Program-made: the position numbers and the translations under genes
The notes under the pieces: generated by a model
Seen by the model: the letters and a program-made list of their open reading frames with translations, nothing else
What the model was told of the DNA's origin: nothing
The model's database searches: none
Assembly (NCBI GenBank): GCA_035708745.1
Contig: DASTFJ010000158.1
Span: 1-64,000 of the forward strand
Reading direction: 5' to 3'
DNA from: JAMLHN01 sp035708745
GTDB lineage: Bacteria; Chloroflexota; Chloroflexia; Thermomicrobiales; UBA6265
DNA: 64,000 nt
Part shown: positions 7,615 to 16,292 of the stretch, one piece after another
How the letters are laid out: every line of letters begins with the position of its first letter
Numbering within the stretch: the first letter of the stretch is position 1

Positions 7615-8820
7615 TTGTATCTGAAATCCCTGCGCCTGACTGAGTTCCGCCGCTATCGCGAGCTCGATCTGGGCATTCCTCCCGAAGGCTTCGTGCTCAT
7701 AGGCCGCAATGCGAGTGGCAAATCGACATTGCTCGAAGCCATTTCGATGCTGTCCACTATGCGATCCAGTCGCGCGCAGACCGAGAGGGAGCTGATCGGC
7801 TGGGAAAGCGGCACGGAATACGGCGGCGACATTGCCCCATTTGCCCGGCTGGAGGCGGAGATCGAGCGCCGTAGCGGACCGGCCGAGATTGCCATCGGTA
7901 TGCAGCTCGATCCCAATCGCGGCAGCCACACCAGGAAACAAATCAGTCTCAATGGCAAGCACGTGCGCGCCGGAACGGCGGTCGGCGTGCTTCGTTCGGT
8001 GCTCTTCGAGCCGGGCGACATCGAGCTGGTCTCGGGCGCGCCCTCGGTGCGACGGCGCTATCTCGATATCATGCTCTCGCAGCTCGATCCCGTCTATCTC
8101 CGCTCGCTGAGCCGGTATGTCCGCATCGTCGAGCAACGCAATCGGCTCATCAAAACGCTCGTGCAAAACGGGGCACAATGGAATACGGCTTCGACCCGTC
8201 AGCAGCTGGATTATTGGGACGGCGAGCTCATTGGCAGCGGTTCCGCCATCCTGGCCCGCCGCATGGTCGCCAGTCGCGAGCTGGCAAATCTCGCGGCCGC
8301 GCGGTTTGCATCGTTCACCGAGGAGTCCACGCTCGGCGTTGTCTACGAGCCAACCGTTCGGACTTCGCTGACAGCCGCCGAATCACTGCCGGCTCTCGAT
8401 GATCTCGAGCACCGGCTGGCCTACGATATGTCCGAAACAATCGACCGCGAGCGACAGCACGAGTTTCGCCGCGGGGTCACCTTGGTCGGGCCGCACCGCG
8501 ACGATTTGCTGATCACAATCGATGGAAACCAGATCGGGGCCTACGGTTCCCGCGGTCAGCAGCGGTTGGCAGTCATTGCGTTGAAGCTGGCTGAAACCGA
8601 CCTGATGACCTCGGCCGGTGCAGATACGCCGGTGCTCCTCCTCGACGATGTTTTTTCCGAGCTCGACGCGATCCATAGAGAGTTGCTCGCGGCCTCCATC
8701 TCCGGAGCGCAGATGCAGACCATCGTCACGACAACGGATGAATCGGTTGTGCGGGCAGCGGGAATACCGATCGAGCGATATGCGTCCGTGGATGCCGGCG
8801 TTATGCGCTGGATCTCATGA
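7615..8820 (+). CDS. recF: DNA replication and repair protein RecF
   Basis: An SMC-like ATPase that helps load RecA at single-strand gaps with RecO and RecR. The 401 residues show Walker A GRNASGKST (about 32-40), the ABC signature GSRGQQRLAVIALKLAE (about 303-319) and Walker B VLLLDDVFSELD. The TTG start at 7615 has GAGGG 5 nt upstream and matches the family N-terminus (MYLKSLRLTEFRRY). It follows dnaN and is probably cotranscribed. The 200 bp after it hold no recognisable gene, only a T6 run at 8859 after a weak hairpin and the tRNA-Gln promoter. Confidence 0.96.
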   Translation: MYLKSLRLTEFRRYRELDLGIPPEGFVLIGRNASGKSTLLEAISMLSTMRSSRAQTERELIGWESGTEYGGDIAPFARLEAEIERRSGPAEIAIGMQLDPNRGSHTRKQISLNGKHVRAGTAVGVLRSVLFEPGDIELVSGAPSVRRRYLDIMLSQLDPVYLRSLSRYVRIVEQRNRLIKTLVQNGAQWNTASTRQQLDYWDGELIGSGSAILARRMVASRELANLAAARFASFTEESTLGVVYEPTVRTSLTAAESLPALDDLEHRLAYDMSETIDRERQHEFRRGVTLVGPHRDDLLITIDGNQIGAYGSRGQQRLAVIALKLAETDLMTSAGADTPVLLLDDVFSELDAIHRELLAASISGAQMQTIVTTTDESVVRAAGIPIERYASVDAGVMRWIS

Positions 8821-9001
8821 GGCCGGTGCGGGCACGGCATTTCCTGCCTATGGTCGATTTTTTCTCAGGCCGTGGATTTACCGAGATATGCATAGAATGC
8901 TGCTGATATTCCCACGAATTATGGAAAGCCGATGGGTGCGCCAAAAACCGCCTGATTGGGCCAGTCTCGACAGCGGCCGGGATGATCGGGGCGATTAGGT
9001 G

Positions 9002-9010
9002 TGCTACACT
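9002..9010 (+). promoter_or_regulatory. Extended -10 promoter of tRNA-Gln
   Basis: TGCTACACT is an extended -10 element. The predicted start, near 9017, is six bases before the mature tRNA 5' end. Confidence 0.65.
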
Positions 9011-9022
9011 TCGTCGCCGCGT

Positions 9023-9096
9023 TGGGGTGTAGTCTAACGGTAGGACGCTTGGTTCTGGCCCAAGTAGTTGGGGTTCGAATCCCTGCACCCCAGCCA
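9023..9096 (+). tRNA. tRNA-Gln (anticodon CTG)
   Basis: Acceptor TGGGGTG pairs with CACCCCA, the anticodon loop TTCTGGC gives CTG, and CCA is encoded. It is a single-gene unit with its own promoter and terminator between recF and pcrA. Confidence 0.96.
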
Positions 9097-9100
9097 AGAG

Positions 9101-9125
9101 AAACGCGCGCTCCGGCGCGCGTTTT
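9101..9125 (+). terminator. Terminator after tRNA-Gln
   Basis: AACGCGCGC and GCGCGCGTT form a 9-bp GC-rich stem with loop TCCG, followed by a short T-run. Confidence 0.85.
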
Positions 9126-9237
9126 GCGTCTCCGCCGGTTGTTGCGCAGCGTTCGCCCGCTCACGCACTTATCACTAAACTGAGGATGCCACGCGGCGTG
9201 GACGCGTGGCGGGCCCTCACTCGGAGATCGACTCAAC

Positions 9238-11505
9238 ATGGAAACTGCGACGCTCGATTTGCTGGCCGGGCTCAATCCGGAGCAGGTTCGAGCGGTCACC
9301 GCACCGGATGGCCCCATTCTCGTCATCGCCGGACCCGGGAGCGGCAAGACCCGAGTCCTGACCCACCGGATCGCCTGGTTGATCGCGGAAAAAGGCGTCC
9401 CCGCGTCGGCTATTCTCGCGGTAACGTTTACCAACAAGGCCGCCCGTGAGATGCGCCAGCGCATCGAACAGCTCCTGACGCCAGAAGCCTCCGCCGGACT
9501 GACAATGGGAACGTTCCATTCATTCGGCGTGCGGGTATTGCGTGAAAACCCAGGCTACGTCGCCGAGCATCTGGGCATCCTCCGTAACTTCACCATCTAT
9601 GACGATGCCGACCAACAGGCGATCGTCAAGCAGGCGATTTCCAATATCGGACAGGATCCAAAGCAGCTGCCGCCGCGCAGGGTCGGGAGTCGCATCAGCG
9701 CGTACAAGTCCGGCATGGTCAGTGTCGAGGATGCGCGCGACACGGCCGAGAATTTCGGCGACGAGCTCATGGCTCGGGCGTACGCCGAGTACCAGCGGCT
9801 CTTGCGCAAGGCGAACGCCATCGACTTCGACGATCTGCTCATATTGCCGATCAAGCTGTTCGATGCGGAACCGCGATTGCTCCATCGCTACCAGGAACGG
9901 TTCCAGCACATCCTGGTCGATGAGTACCAGGACACCAACCGGGTGCAATATGTGCTGGTCGAGGCGCTGGCGCAGAAGCACAAAAACCTCTTCGTCGTGG
10001 GCGATCCCGACCAGTCGATCTATCGCTGGCGGCAGGCTGACATTCGCAACATTCTCGATTTCCAGAAGTCGTTCGACGAAGCGCAGCGAGTCGACCTGGA
10101 AGTGAATTACCGGTCGACCGCCCGTATCGTGGCCGTGGCGGACAATGTCATCAAACTCAATCGCGATCGCATCGACCGCCGGTTGCGCACCAACAACGAC
10201 GATGGCGATCAGGTTTCTATCCGCGAGTTGGCCGACCAGCAGCACGAAGCCGATTTCGTCGTCAGCGAGATCCGCCGGGTTATGCAGCAGCGCGGGCTGC
10301 GCGGTGACGACTTTGCGGTCATGTACCGCACCACCGCGCAGAGTCGCGTGCTGGAAGAGGCATTTCGGGTCAGCTCGATTCCTTACCAAATCGTCGGCGG
10401 TGTTCGCTTCTACGACCGCAAGGAAGTCAAGGACGTGCTGGCCGCGTTCAAGCTGATCGTCAATCCGGCCGACAGCGTCAGTCTGGAACGCGTATTGGAA
10501 AATATGCCGATCGGGCGTGGGCTCGGTCCCAAGGCGATGGAGACGATCGACCAATGGTCGATCGTCAATCGCCGTCCCGCGCTGGACGCCTTCATCGCGC
10601 TCGCGCATGGCGAGATGGGTGCCCCGCTCCTGAGTGGCAGCGCAAACAGCGCGGCAACCAAGCTGGGTTCTGTTTTCGATCAGCTGCGAACGCTCGAGCA
10701 GTCGGAACCTCTCACGTCTTTGTTCGATTCCGTGGTGCGGTTGACCGGATATCGCGATCACCTGGCTCATGGGGAAGACGACGAGCTGGAGCGTTGGGAG
10801 AATGTCCTCGAGGTCCGCGCCGATATGGAAAGCTATGACGTTCTCGAACCCGGCGAATCGCTTCCGGCCTACCTCGAACAGGTCGCCCTGGTTGCCGATG
10901 TCGATTCGCTGGACGACGAGTCGACCGGCCGGGTAACCCTCATCACGCTGCATTCAGCCAAGGGTCTCGAGTTTCCTGTTGTCTTCATAACCGGCCTGGA
11001 AGAAGGCTTACTGCCGGTCTCACGCGCGGTGGAGGCAGAATTCACCGACCCGGGAGCGATCGAGGAGGAGCGCCGGCTCTTCTACGTTGGCATCACACGC
11101 GCCGAGAAGCTGCTCTATCTGACCTACGTCGCCAACCGGATGACCTTCGGCCGGTACCAGCCGGGGGTCGCCTCCCGATTCCTCGATTCGCTCCCCCAGG
11201 AGCACATCAAAGATCTCGGTCGTCGCTCGAGCGTTTCTCCCAGAGGAGGCACCTCTCTCGTTGGCCGAGCGCAGACCCTTTCTGGCTTGCCCGCCTCGAC
11301 CCTCAGACCCGCATCGATCCCGCCAAAGGCGGCGGTTCGTACCTGGTCGGTTGGTGAGAAGATCTTCCACCCGAAGTTCGGAGAAGGTACGATCACAGAA
11401 GTGCAGGAACGGCGTGGCGACCAGGAGCTCGCCATCTCGTTCACCCGCCACGGCCAGAAGCGCTTGTTGGCAAGTCTCGCCCCGCTCGATCTGATTACCG
11501 ATTAG
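9238..11505 (+). CDS. pcrA: ATP-dependent DNA helicase PcrA/UvrD
   Basis: A superfamily 1A 3'-5' helicase for excision repair, replication and removal of RecA or RNA polymerase. The 755 residues contain a Q motif GLNPEQVRAV (11-20), Walker A AGPGSGKT (31-38), motif II VDEYQDTN, motif III GDPDQSIYRWRQA, and motif V/VI segments TLHSAKGLEFPVVF and YVGITRAEK. The C-terminal KIFHPKFGEGTITEV is the Tudor-like PcrA domain that contacts RNA polymerase, which favours PcrA over Rep. dgt starts 12 nt downstream and dnaG follows, so the three form one unit. Confidence 0.95.
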   Translation: METATLDLLAGLNPEQVRAVTAPDGPILVIAGPGSGKTRVLTHRIAWLIAEKGVPASAILAVTFTNKAAREMRQRIEQLLTPEASAGLTMGTFHSFGVRVLRENPGYVAEHLGILRNFTIYDDADQQAIVKQAISNIGQDPKQLPPRRVGSRISAYKSGMVSVEDARDTAENFGDELMARAYAEYQRLLRKANAIDFDDLLILPIKLFDAEPRLLHRYQERFQHILVDEYQDTNRVQYVLVEALAQKHKNLFVVGDPDQSIYRWRQADIRNILDFQKSFDEAQRVDLEVNYRSTARIVAVADNVIKLNRDRIDRRLRTNNDDGDQVSIRELADQQHEADFVVSEIRRVMQQRGLRGDDFAVMYRTTAQSRVLEEAFRVSSIPYQIVGGVRFYDRKEVKDVLAAFKLIVNPADSVSLERVLENMPIGRGLGPKAMETIDQWSIVNRRPALDAFIALAHGEMGAPLLSGSANSAATKLGSVFDQLRTLEQSEPLTSLFDSVVRLTGYRDHLAHGEDDELERWENVLEVRADMESYDVLEPGESLPAYLEQVALVADVDSLDDESTGRVTLITLHSAKGLEFPVVFITGLEEGLLPVSRAVEAEFTDPGAIEEERRLFYVGITRAEKLLYLTYVANRMTFGRYQPGVASRFLDSLPQEHIKDLGRRSSVSPRGGTSLVGRAQTLSGLPASTLRPASIPPKAAVRTWSVGEKIFHPKFGEGTITEVQERRGDQELAISFTRHGQKRLLASLAPLDLITD

Positions 11506-11517
11506 GGCGCGCCGGGC

Positions 11518-12555
11518 ATGGCGAGGTCGAACTCGATCCGGAAACAACTCGAAGAGCGAGAGCGCGCCTGGCTGGCGCCAGCGGCGACCTTCAGCGACCG
11601 TGCAACCCGGCCGCGGCCGGAACAGCCGTCCGCGGTGCGCACCGAGTTTCAACGCGACCGGGATCGTATCGTGCATTCGAAATCATTCCGGCGGTTGATG
11701 CACAAAACCCAGGTCTTCGTTGCGCCGGCCGGCGACCACTATCGGACCCGGCTGACGCATACCCTGGAAGTCACGCAAATCGCCCGTACGATCGGGCGTG
11801 CACTCCGGCTGAATGAAGATCTGATCGAAGCAATCGGCCTTGGGCACGATCTGGGTCATACGCCGTTCGGCCATGCGGGGGAAATGGCGCTCGCCGAATT
11901 TCTGCCGAATTTCCGTCATAACGAGCAGAGTCTGCGCGTGGTCGATCTTTTGGAAAAAGACGGTCGCGGTCTGAATCTCACCGATCAGGTACGGCATGCC
12001 ATCGTCCACCACTCGAAACCGGACGATGAGCTCAGTGCCTCCTTCACCGGCGAGTCGGCATCGCTGGAAGGGGAGGTGGTGCGGCTCGCCGATGCGATTG
12101 CCTATATCAATCACGATTGGGACGATGCCGAGCGCGCGGGAATCGTCTCCACCGAGCATTTGCCACCGGTCGTCGTCGAGCGCCTGGGACGCACACATGC
12201 GCAACGAATCGATACGTTGGTAACCGATGTGATTCGCAGCTCGGAGGTGGATGCCGCAACGCCGCGGGTACGAATGTCCGCAGACACCCTGGCCGCGGCG
12301 AATGAGATGCGTGCGTTTCTCTTCGAACAGGTCTACTATCCTCTCAACCGCACCCCCAACACCCGCAAGGCCCAGGGCGTGATTGCCGCTCTCTGCGCGT
12401 ACTACCTGGAGCACATCGAACGCATGCCAGAGGAGTACCGAAAGCGCGATGGCGACCCACCTGAACGGCTGGTGGCCGACTACGTGGCCAGCATGACCGA
12501 CCGTTTCGCGATCGACCGGTATCGCGAGCTCTATGTACCGAAGTACTGGGACTGA
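11518..12555 (+). CDS. dgt: Deoxyguanosinetriphosphate triphosphohydrolase-like protein
   Basis: An HD-domain dNTP triphosphohydrolase that splits dNTPs into nucleoside and triphosphate and can help balance dNTP pools. The 345 residues carry a family N-terminal SFRRLMHKTQVF, the first metal His in RTRLTHTLEV, and HD in GLGHDLGHTPFGHAGE, with a later D in RLADAIAYINHDWDDA. The substrate range (dGTP only or any dNTP) cannot be read. It lies 12 nt after pcrA and 5 nt before dnaG; a dgt-dnaG pair is common in bacteria. Confidence 0.93.
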   Translation: MARSNSIRKQLEERERAWLAPAATFSDRATRPRPEQPSAVRTEFQRDRDRIVHSKSFRRLMHKTQVFVAPAGDHYRTRLTHTLEVTQIARTIGRALRLNEDLIEAIGLGHDLGHTPFGHAGEMALAEFLPNFRHNEQSLRVVDLLEKDGRGLNLTDQVRHAIVHHSKPDDELSASFTGESASLEGEVVRLADAIAYINHDWDDAERAGIVSTEHLPPVVVERLGRTHAQRIDTLVTDVIRSSEVDAATPRVRMSADTLAAANEMRAFLFEQVYYPLNRTPNTRKAQGVIAALCAYYLEHIERMPEEYRKRDGDPPERLVADYVASMTDRFAIDRYRELYVPKYWD

Positions 12556-12560
12556 TAGCC

Positions 12561-14462
12561 ATGCCGGCCAATAGCGTCGAGCTGATCAAAGAACGACTGG
12601 ACATTGTCGATATCATCGGCGACAAGGTCAATTTGAAAAAAACGGGGCGGAGCTTCAAGGGCTTGTGCCCGTTCCATCAGGAAAAGACGCCGTCGTTCGT
12701 GGTCTTTCCCGAGTCGCAGCATTTCCATTGTTTCGGGTGCGGCAAGAGCGGCGATCTCTTCACCTTTTACGAGCTCTCGCAAAAGGTCGAATTCCGCGAA
12801 GCCCTCACCGAGCTCGCCCAGCGCGCGGGCGTCGAGCTGGAATCGACCCGACCGGAGACAGCGCCGCCCGACCCGACGGTCGCTCGATCGCGCGATCTCA
12901 ATGAGCTGGCCGCGCAGCTCTTTTCCCATGTGCTGCTGAACACCGCCTCGGGTGAGCCGGGCCGCGCGTATCTGGCGCAACGCGGTCTCGACGCAGCCAC
13001 CATCGAACGTTTCCGGCTGGGATTCGCTCCGAATTCGTGGGATTACCTGCTCAAGCAATCCGCTGCCCGCGGAATCGACCCGCGCGCGATGTTCGACGCC
13101 GGCCTGCTGCAAGAGCGCGACAACGGCGGATACTACGACCGCTTCCGCAATCGCTTGATCTTTCCCATTCGTGACCGCGACGGCGCGGTCGTCGGTTTCG
13201 GCGCGCGCGCCATGGGCGACGATCAGCCGAAATATCTCAATTCGGCGCAATCATCGCTGTTCGACAAGAGCCGCATCCTCTATGGACTCGATCTGGCGAA
13301 AGACGCGATTCGCGACGAGGACCGCGTGGTGATCGTCGAAGGCTATATGGATGTCATCGCTGCCCACCAGTTCGAGCATCGCAACGTGGTGGCGACGATG
13401 GGCACCGCGGTGACCGAATCGCAAATCGAGCTGGTCAAGCGGATGACCAAGCGGATTGTGCTCGCGCTGGATGCCGACGCTGCCGGGCAGATGGCGGCAT
13501 TGCGCACGATCGAGTCGATCCACACCGGACTCGATCAGACCGAGGAGTTCGTTCCCGATCCGCGGACGGCCTTCCGCATCGCCCGCCGGATCGACACGGA
13601 GATCACCGTCGCCGAGATGCCGGTCGGCAAGGATCCAGACGAGCTGATTCGCACCTCCCCCGAGCTCTGGAATGGGGTCATCGATTCGGCGCGGCCGTAT
13701 GCTGAGTTCCTGATCTCCAAGGTTACGGAGAGTGTCGATCTCGCGGACCCGAGCGCGAAGCGCCACGCGATCGACCGATTAGCGCCGGTGTTGCAACTCG
13801 TTCCGGATGAGCTGACCCGGAGTCACTATGCCCAGCTGGTTGGTCGCCGGCTCGATCTGCCGTTTCGAGAGGTCAAAGCGCGCCTACAGCGAAGTGCTCC
13901 ATCTGGATTCTCGCGTCGAGGTGCGCATCCTGTCCAACAAGAACAAACCGGGGCGCTGCATATCGAGGACCATCTGCTTGCGCTCCTGCTGAAGCACCGC
14001 GCGCTGGTATTCGACCTTACTTCAGAAGTGCCGCCGGATGATGTGATGGATTCACGCAATCGCACGCTATTGTCGATCGTGCGCGACGCCTCACTGCCAG
14101 ACGAACATTTCGCCGCGGGCTTTACTGACAGTCTCGATCCCGTGCTTGCCGAGCACGCGATCGCACTGGTGCGCTCGATCGACAGCCGGCCCAGTCAGCT
14201 CCCCGGTGAAGTTCGGGAAGAAGTCCTGCAAACCCTCATGCGGTTGGAGCGGGAGCGATACGACTTGCTGTCGGCGCATCTGCGCAGCGAGATCGCCACG
14301 GCGGAGGCCGCCCGCGATCAGGAGCTATTGCCTACCTTGCTGGCGCAGTACGACCGGCTCTCGATCATGCATAAGCGGACCTATCCGCCGTTGAGCCCGT
14401 ACTTCAGGGATTCGCGGACGCGCACGCCCCTGAAGAAGCCAAGTCCATTTTCACGACAGTAG
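12561..14462 (+). CDS. dnaG: DNA primase DnaG
   Basis: Makes RNA primers for Okazaki fragments. The 633 residues have an N-terminal zinc domain (C36, H39, C57, C60 in CPFHQEKTPSF and HCFGCGKSGD), the RNA polymerase core with TOPRIM motif VIVEGYMDV (about 256-264) and LDADAAGQ (about 303-310), and a C-terminal helicase-binding region (about 470-610). It ends 12 nt inside the convergent selA. No rpoD follows it here, unlike in many bacteria. Confidence 0.96.
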   Translation: MPANSVELIKERLDIVDIIGDKVNLKKTGRSFKGLCPFHQEKTPSFVVFPESQHFHCFGCGKSGDLFTFYELSQKVEFREALTELAQRAGVELESTRPETAPPDPTVARSRDLNELAAQLFSHVLLNTASGEPGRAYLAQRGLDAATIERFRLGFAPNSWDYLLKQSAARGIDPRAMFDAGLLQERDNGGYYDRFRNRLIFPIRDRDGAVVGFGARAMGDDQPKYLNSAQSSLFDKSRILYGLDLAKDAIRDEDRVVIVEGYMDVIAAHQFEHRNVVATMGTAVTESQIELVKRMTKRIVLALDADAAGQMAALRTIESIHTGLDQTEEFVPDPRTAFRIARRIDTEITVAEMPVGKDPDELIRTSPELWNGVIDSARPYAEFLISKVTESVDLADPSAKRHAIDRLAPVLQLVPDELTRSHYAQLVGRRLDLPFREVKARLQRSAPSGFSRRGAHPVQQEQTGALHIEDHLLALLLKHRALVFDLTSEVPPDDVMDSRNRTLLSIVRDASLPDEHFAAGFTDSLDPVLAEHAIALVRSIDSRPSQLPGEVREEVLQTLMRLERERYDLLSAHLRSEIATAEAARDQELLPTLLAQYDRLSIMHKRTYPPLSPYFRDSRTRTPLKKPSPFSRQ

Positions 14463-15827
14463 CGCGAGCGCTGACGCAAGCGCGTCGGCGAGCGGGACGT
14501 CCTGTTCTGGTCGAACGGTTCGCAGGTCGATCAGAACCGCGTCGTCGCGGATGATCGGAAAAACGCGAGGGCTTCCGGTTCGCAGCGCTCGGGCGAATAC
14601 ATCCGGATGGCTCGAGGAAAAGCTCAGTGCCACACTGGGCAGCGTCTCTCCTGGTAAGGACCCGCCGCCCACCGATGCGATCGAAGGAACGGCCTGAGCG
14701 CCAACGAGGTCTGCAACTGTCGCTGCTCGACCGGTAAGCTGCTCGATCGTCGCGCCGATCATCGACCAGATTGGAATCTCGGTTTCGGCCTCACCACGCA
14801 GGTAATGCCGAAGTGTCGCTGCGACCCCAGCGAGCGTCACTTTATCTGTCCGCAGCGCACGAGCCAGTGGATGTCGTTCGATCCGACCGATGAGGTCGCG
14901 ACGACCGGCGATAATGCCGGCCTGCGGACCGCCCAGCAGCTTGTCTCCGCTGAGTGTGACGATGGACGCACCCGCAGAAATTACTTCTGCCACCGTCGGT
15001 TCATGGCTGAGGCCGAACCGACTTGTATCGAGCAACGCCCCGCTTCCGAGGTCTTCGAGCAACAGTAGGTCCAGCGAGCGCGCCAATCCGCCGAGCTCTC
15101 CGGTGGTGACGCCGGCGGTGAAACCCTCGACGCGAAAATTGCTGGTGTGCACTTTCAGCAGCGCGGACGTATCAGGTCCCGCGGCATTCTGAAAATCCTT
15201 GAGGTACGTTCGGTTCGTGGTGCCAACCTCGACCAATCGGCATCCGCTTTGCTGAACGACCTCAGGGATGCGGACCCCACCTCCAATCTCGACCGCTTCG
15301 CCACGAGAAACAACAACCTCTCGTCCAGCTGAGAGAGCTGCAAGCGATAGGAGGATCGCGCCGGCGTTGTTATTGACCACGAGCGTAGATTGAGCGCCCG
15401 TCAGCACACGCATGAGGCGCGAAATCTCGTCCATACGCCCGCCCCGCCGATTGGTGTCTGGATCTATTTCCAGCGAGAGATACGATCCCGCCGAGGCCGC
15501 CATGGCAGCCGCGGTTTCGTGGCTGACCGGAGCGCGACCCAGATTGGTATGCAGAACGATGCCGGTGCCGTTGATGACAGAATCGAAGCGAGTGGCCTCG
15601 ATCTCGGCTAGTGCCACCTGGCATCGCTCGATGACATCGTCGACGGAGAGACGTTTTCCCTCCTGGATGTCCTGCCGTGCGATGGTGAGCTCTTCCCGGA
15701 TGACTTGCGTCAGCAGCTCAGCGGCAAAGCTCCGATCCGTGAAATGCTCGAGCAGCGCCGATACCGAGGGCAGCTCGCGATACGGATTGATCGTCTGATT
15801 TTTCGGAGGCTGGTTGGCTGAGGTCAT
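14451..15827 (-). CDS. selA: L-seryl-tRNA(Sec) selenium transferase SelA
   Basis: A PLP enzyme that turns seryl-tRNA(Sec) into selenocysteyl-tRNA(Sec) using selenophosphate. From the ATG at 15827 it has 458 residues, with YRELPSVSALL near the N-terminus, GIVLHTNLGRAP, and the PLP lysine in SGDKLLGGPQAG (K296, matching E. coli K295). An in-frame TTG at 15872 preceded by GGGGGAG is an alternative start, but it lies inside an inverted repeat and adds residues not needed by the family. selB, selD and tRNA-Sec are not in the window. Confidence 0.92.
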   Translation of the reverse strand: MTSANQPPKNQTINPYRELPSVSALLEHFTDRSFAAELLTQVIREELTIARQDIQEGKRLSVDDVIERCQVALAEIEATRFDSVINGTGIVLHTNLGRAPVSHETAAAMAASAGSYLSLEIDPDTNRRGGRMDEISRLMRVLTGAQSTLVVNNNAGAILLSLAALSAGREVVVSRGEAVEIGGGVRIPEVVQQSGCRLVEVGTTNRTYLKDFQNAAGPDTSALLKVHTSNFRVEGFTAGVTTGELGGLARSLDLLLLEDLGSGALLDTSRFGLSHEPTVAEVISAGASIVTLSGDKLLGGPQAGIIAGRRDLIGRIERHPLARALRTDKVTLAGVAATLRHYLRGEAETEIPIWSMIGATIEQLTGRAATVADLVGAQAVPSIASVGGGSLPGETLPSVALSFSSSHPDVFARALRTGSPRVFPIIRDDAVLIDLRTVRPEQDVPLADALASALALLS

Positions 15828-15860
15828 TTCTACCGGAAGGAACCTCGCGGGAAATGACGT

Positions 15861-15883
15861 GGGGGAGTGCAATGCACTCCCCC
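15861..15883. repeat. Perfect 11-bp inverted repeat between tRNA-Pro and selA
   Basis: GGGGGAGTGCA and TGCACTCCCCC flank one central base. It starts 7 bp beyond the tRNA-Pro 3' end and overlaps the region just upstream of selA. There is no T-run, so it may be a processing hairpin, a weak terminator or a leader element for selA. Confidence 0.5.
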
Positions 15884-15890
15884 ATCGGGC

Positions 15891-15968
<78 letters not shown>

Positions 15969-15980
15969 AAGGCGGATGGG

Positions 15981-15989
15981 AGGATAGCA
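15981..15989 (-). promoter_or_regulatory. Extended -10 promoter of tRNA-Pro
   Basis: TGCTATCCT on the minus strand, with a predicted start a few bases before the tRNA 5' end at 15968. Confidence 0.6.
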
Positions 15990-16040
15990 CAGAACGACAT
16001 CGCCGTTTGCACCCTGGCCCGTGGATCCATCGTTTGACAG

Positions 16041-16113
16041 TGCCCGAGGAGGGACTCGAACCCCCGACGCCCGCCTTAGGACGGCGGCGCTCTATCCACT
16101 GAGCTACACGGGC
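16041..16113 (-). tRNA. tRNA-Arg (anticodon CCT)
   Basis: Acceptor GCCCGTG/CTCGGGC (one mismatch), D-arm GCTC/GAGC, and anticodon loop GTCCTAA giving CCT. The discriminator is followed by CTG, so CCA is not encoded. Confidence 0.94.
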
Positions 16114-16128
16114 TTCCTCCGCGTTCTC

Positions 16129-16137
16129 ATGCTAGCA
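16129..16137 (-). promoter_or_regulatory. Extended -10 promoter of tRNA-Arg
   Basis: TGCTAGCAT on the minus strand, with a predicted start near 16122, nine bases before the tRNA. Confidence 0.6.
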
Positions 16138-16198
16138 CATTGGGCTCAAATGCCTCAGCATTTCCTCACCATTCCAGGACGCGCACTCGTTGGCTTCC

Positions 16199-16207
16199 TG
16201 CTATAGT
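16199..16207 (+). promoter_or_regulatory. Extended -10 promoter of the glycosyltransferase gene
   Basis: TGCTATAGT; the predicted start near 16214 gives a leader of about 79 nt. The leader contains a small GAGCC/GGCTC hairpin but no riboswitch that I recognise. Confidence 0.55.
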
Positions 16208-16292
16208 GCGCGAACAGCATCGCTTACGAAACGTAACGGGCTGAGATTTTGCAATCGATCGCGAGCCGGAACGGCTCAGAGGTACGCGTAGC

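Noticed and set aside
9520..10953. A 477-codon open frame on the minus strand opposite pcrA
   Set aside because: Antisense to all helicase motifs; composition is that of reversed codons and no domain is visible.
15861..15883. SECIS element
   Set aside because: It is a plain perfect hairpin upstream of selA, with no TGA codon or bulged-U apical loop; it does not look like a bacterial SECIS.
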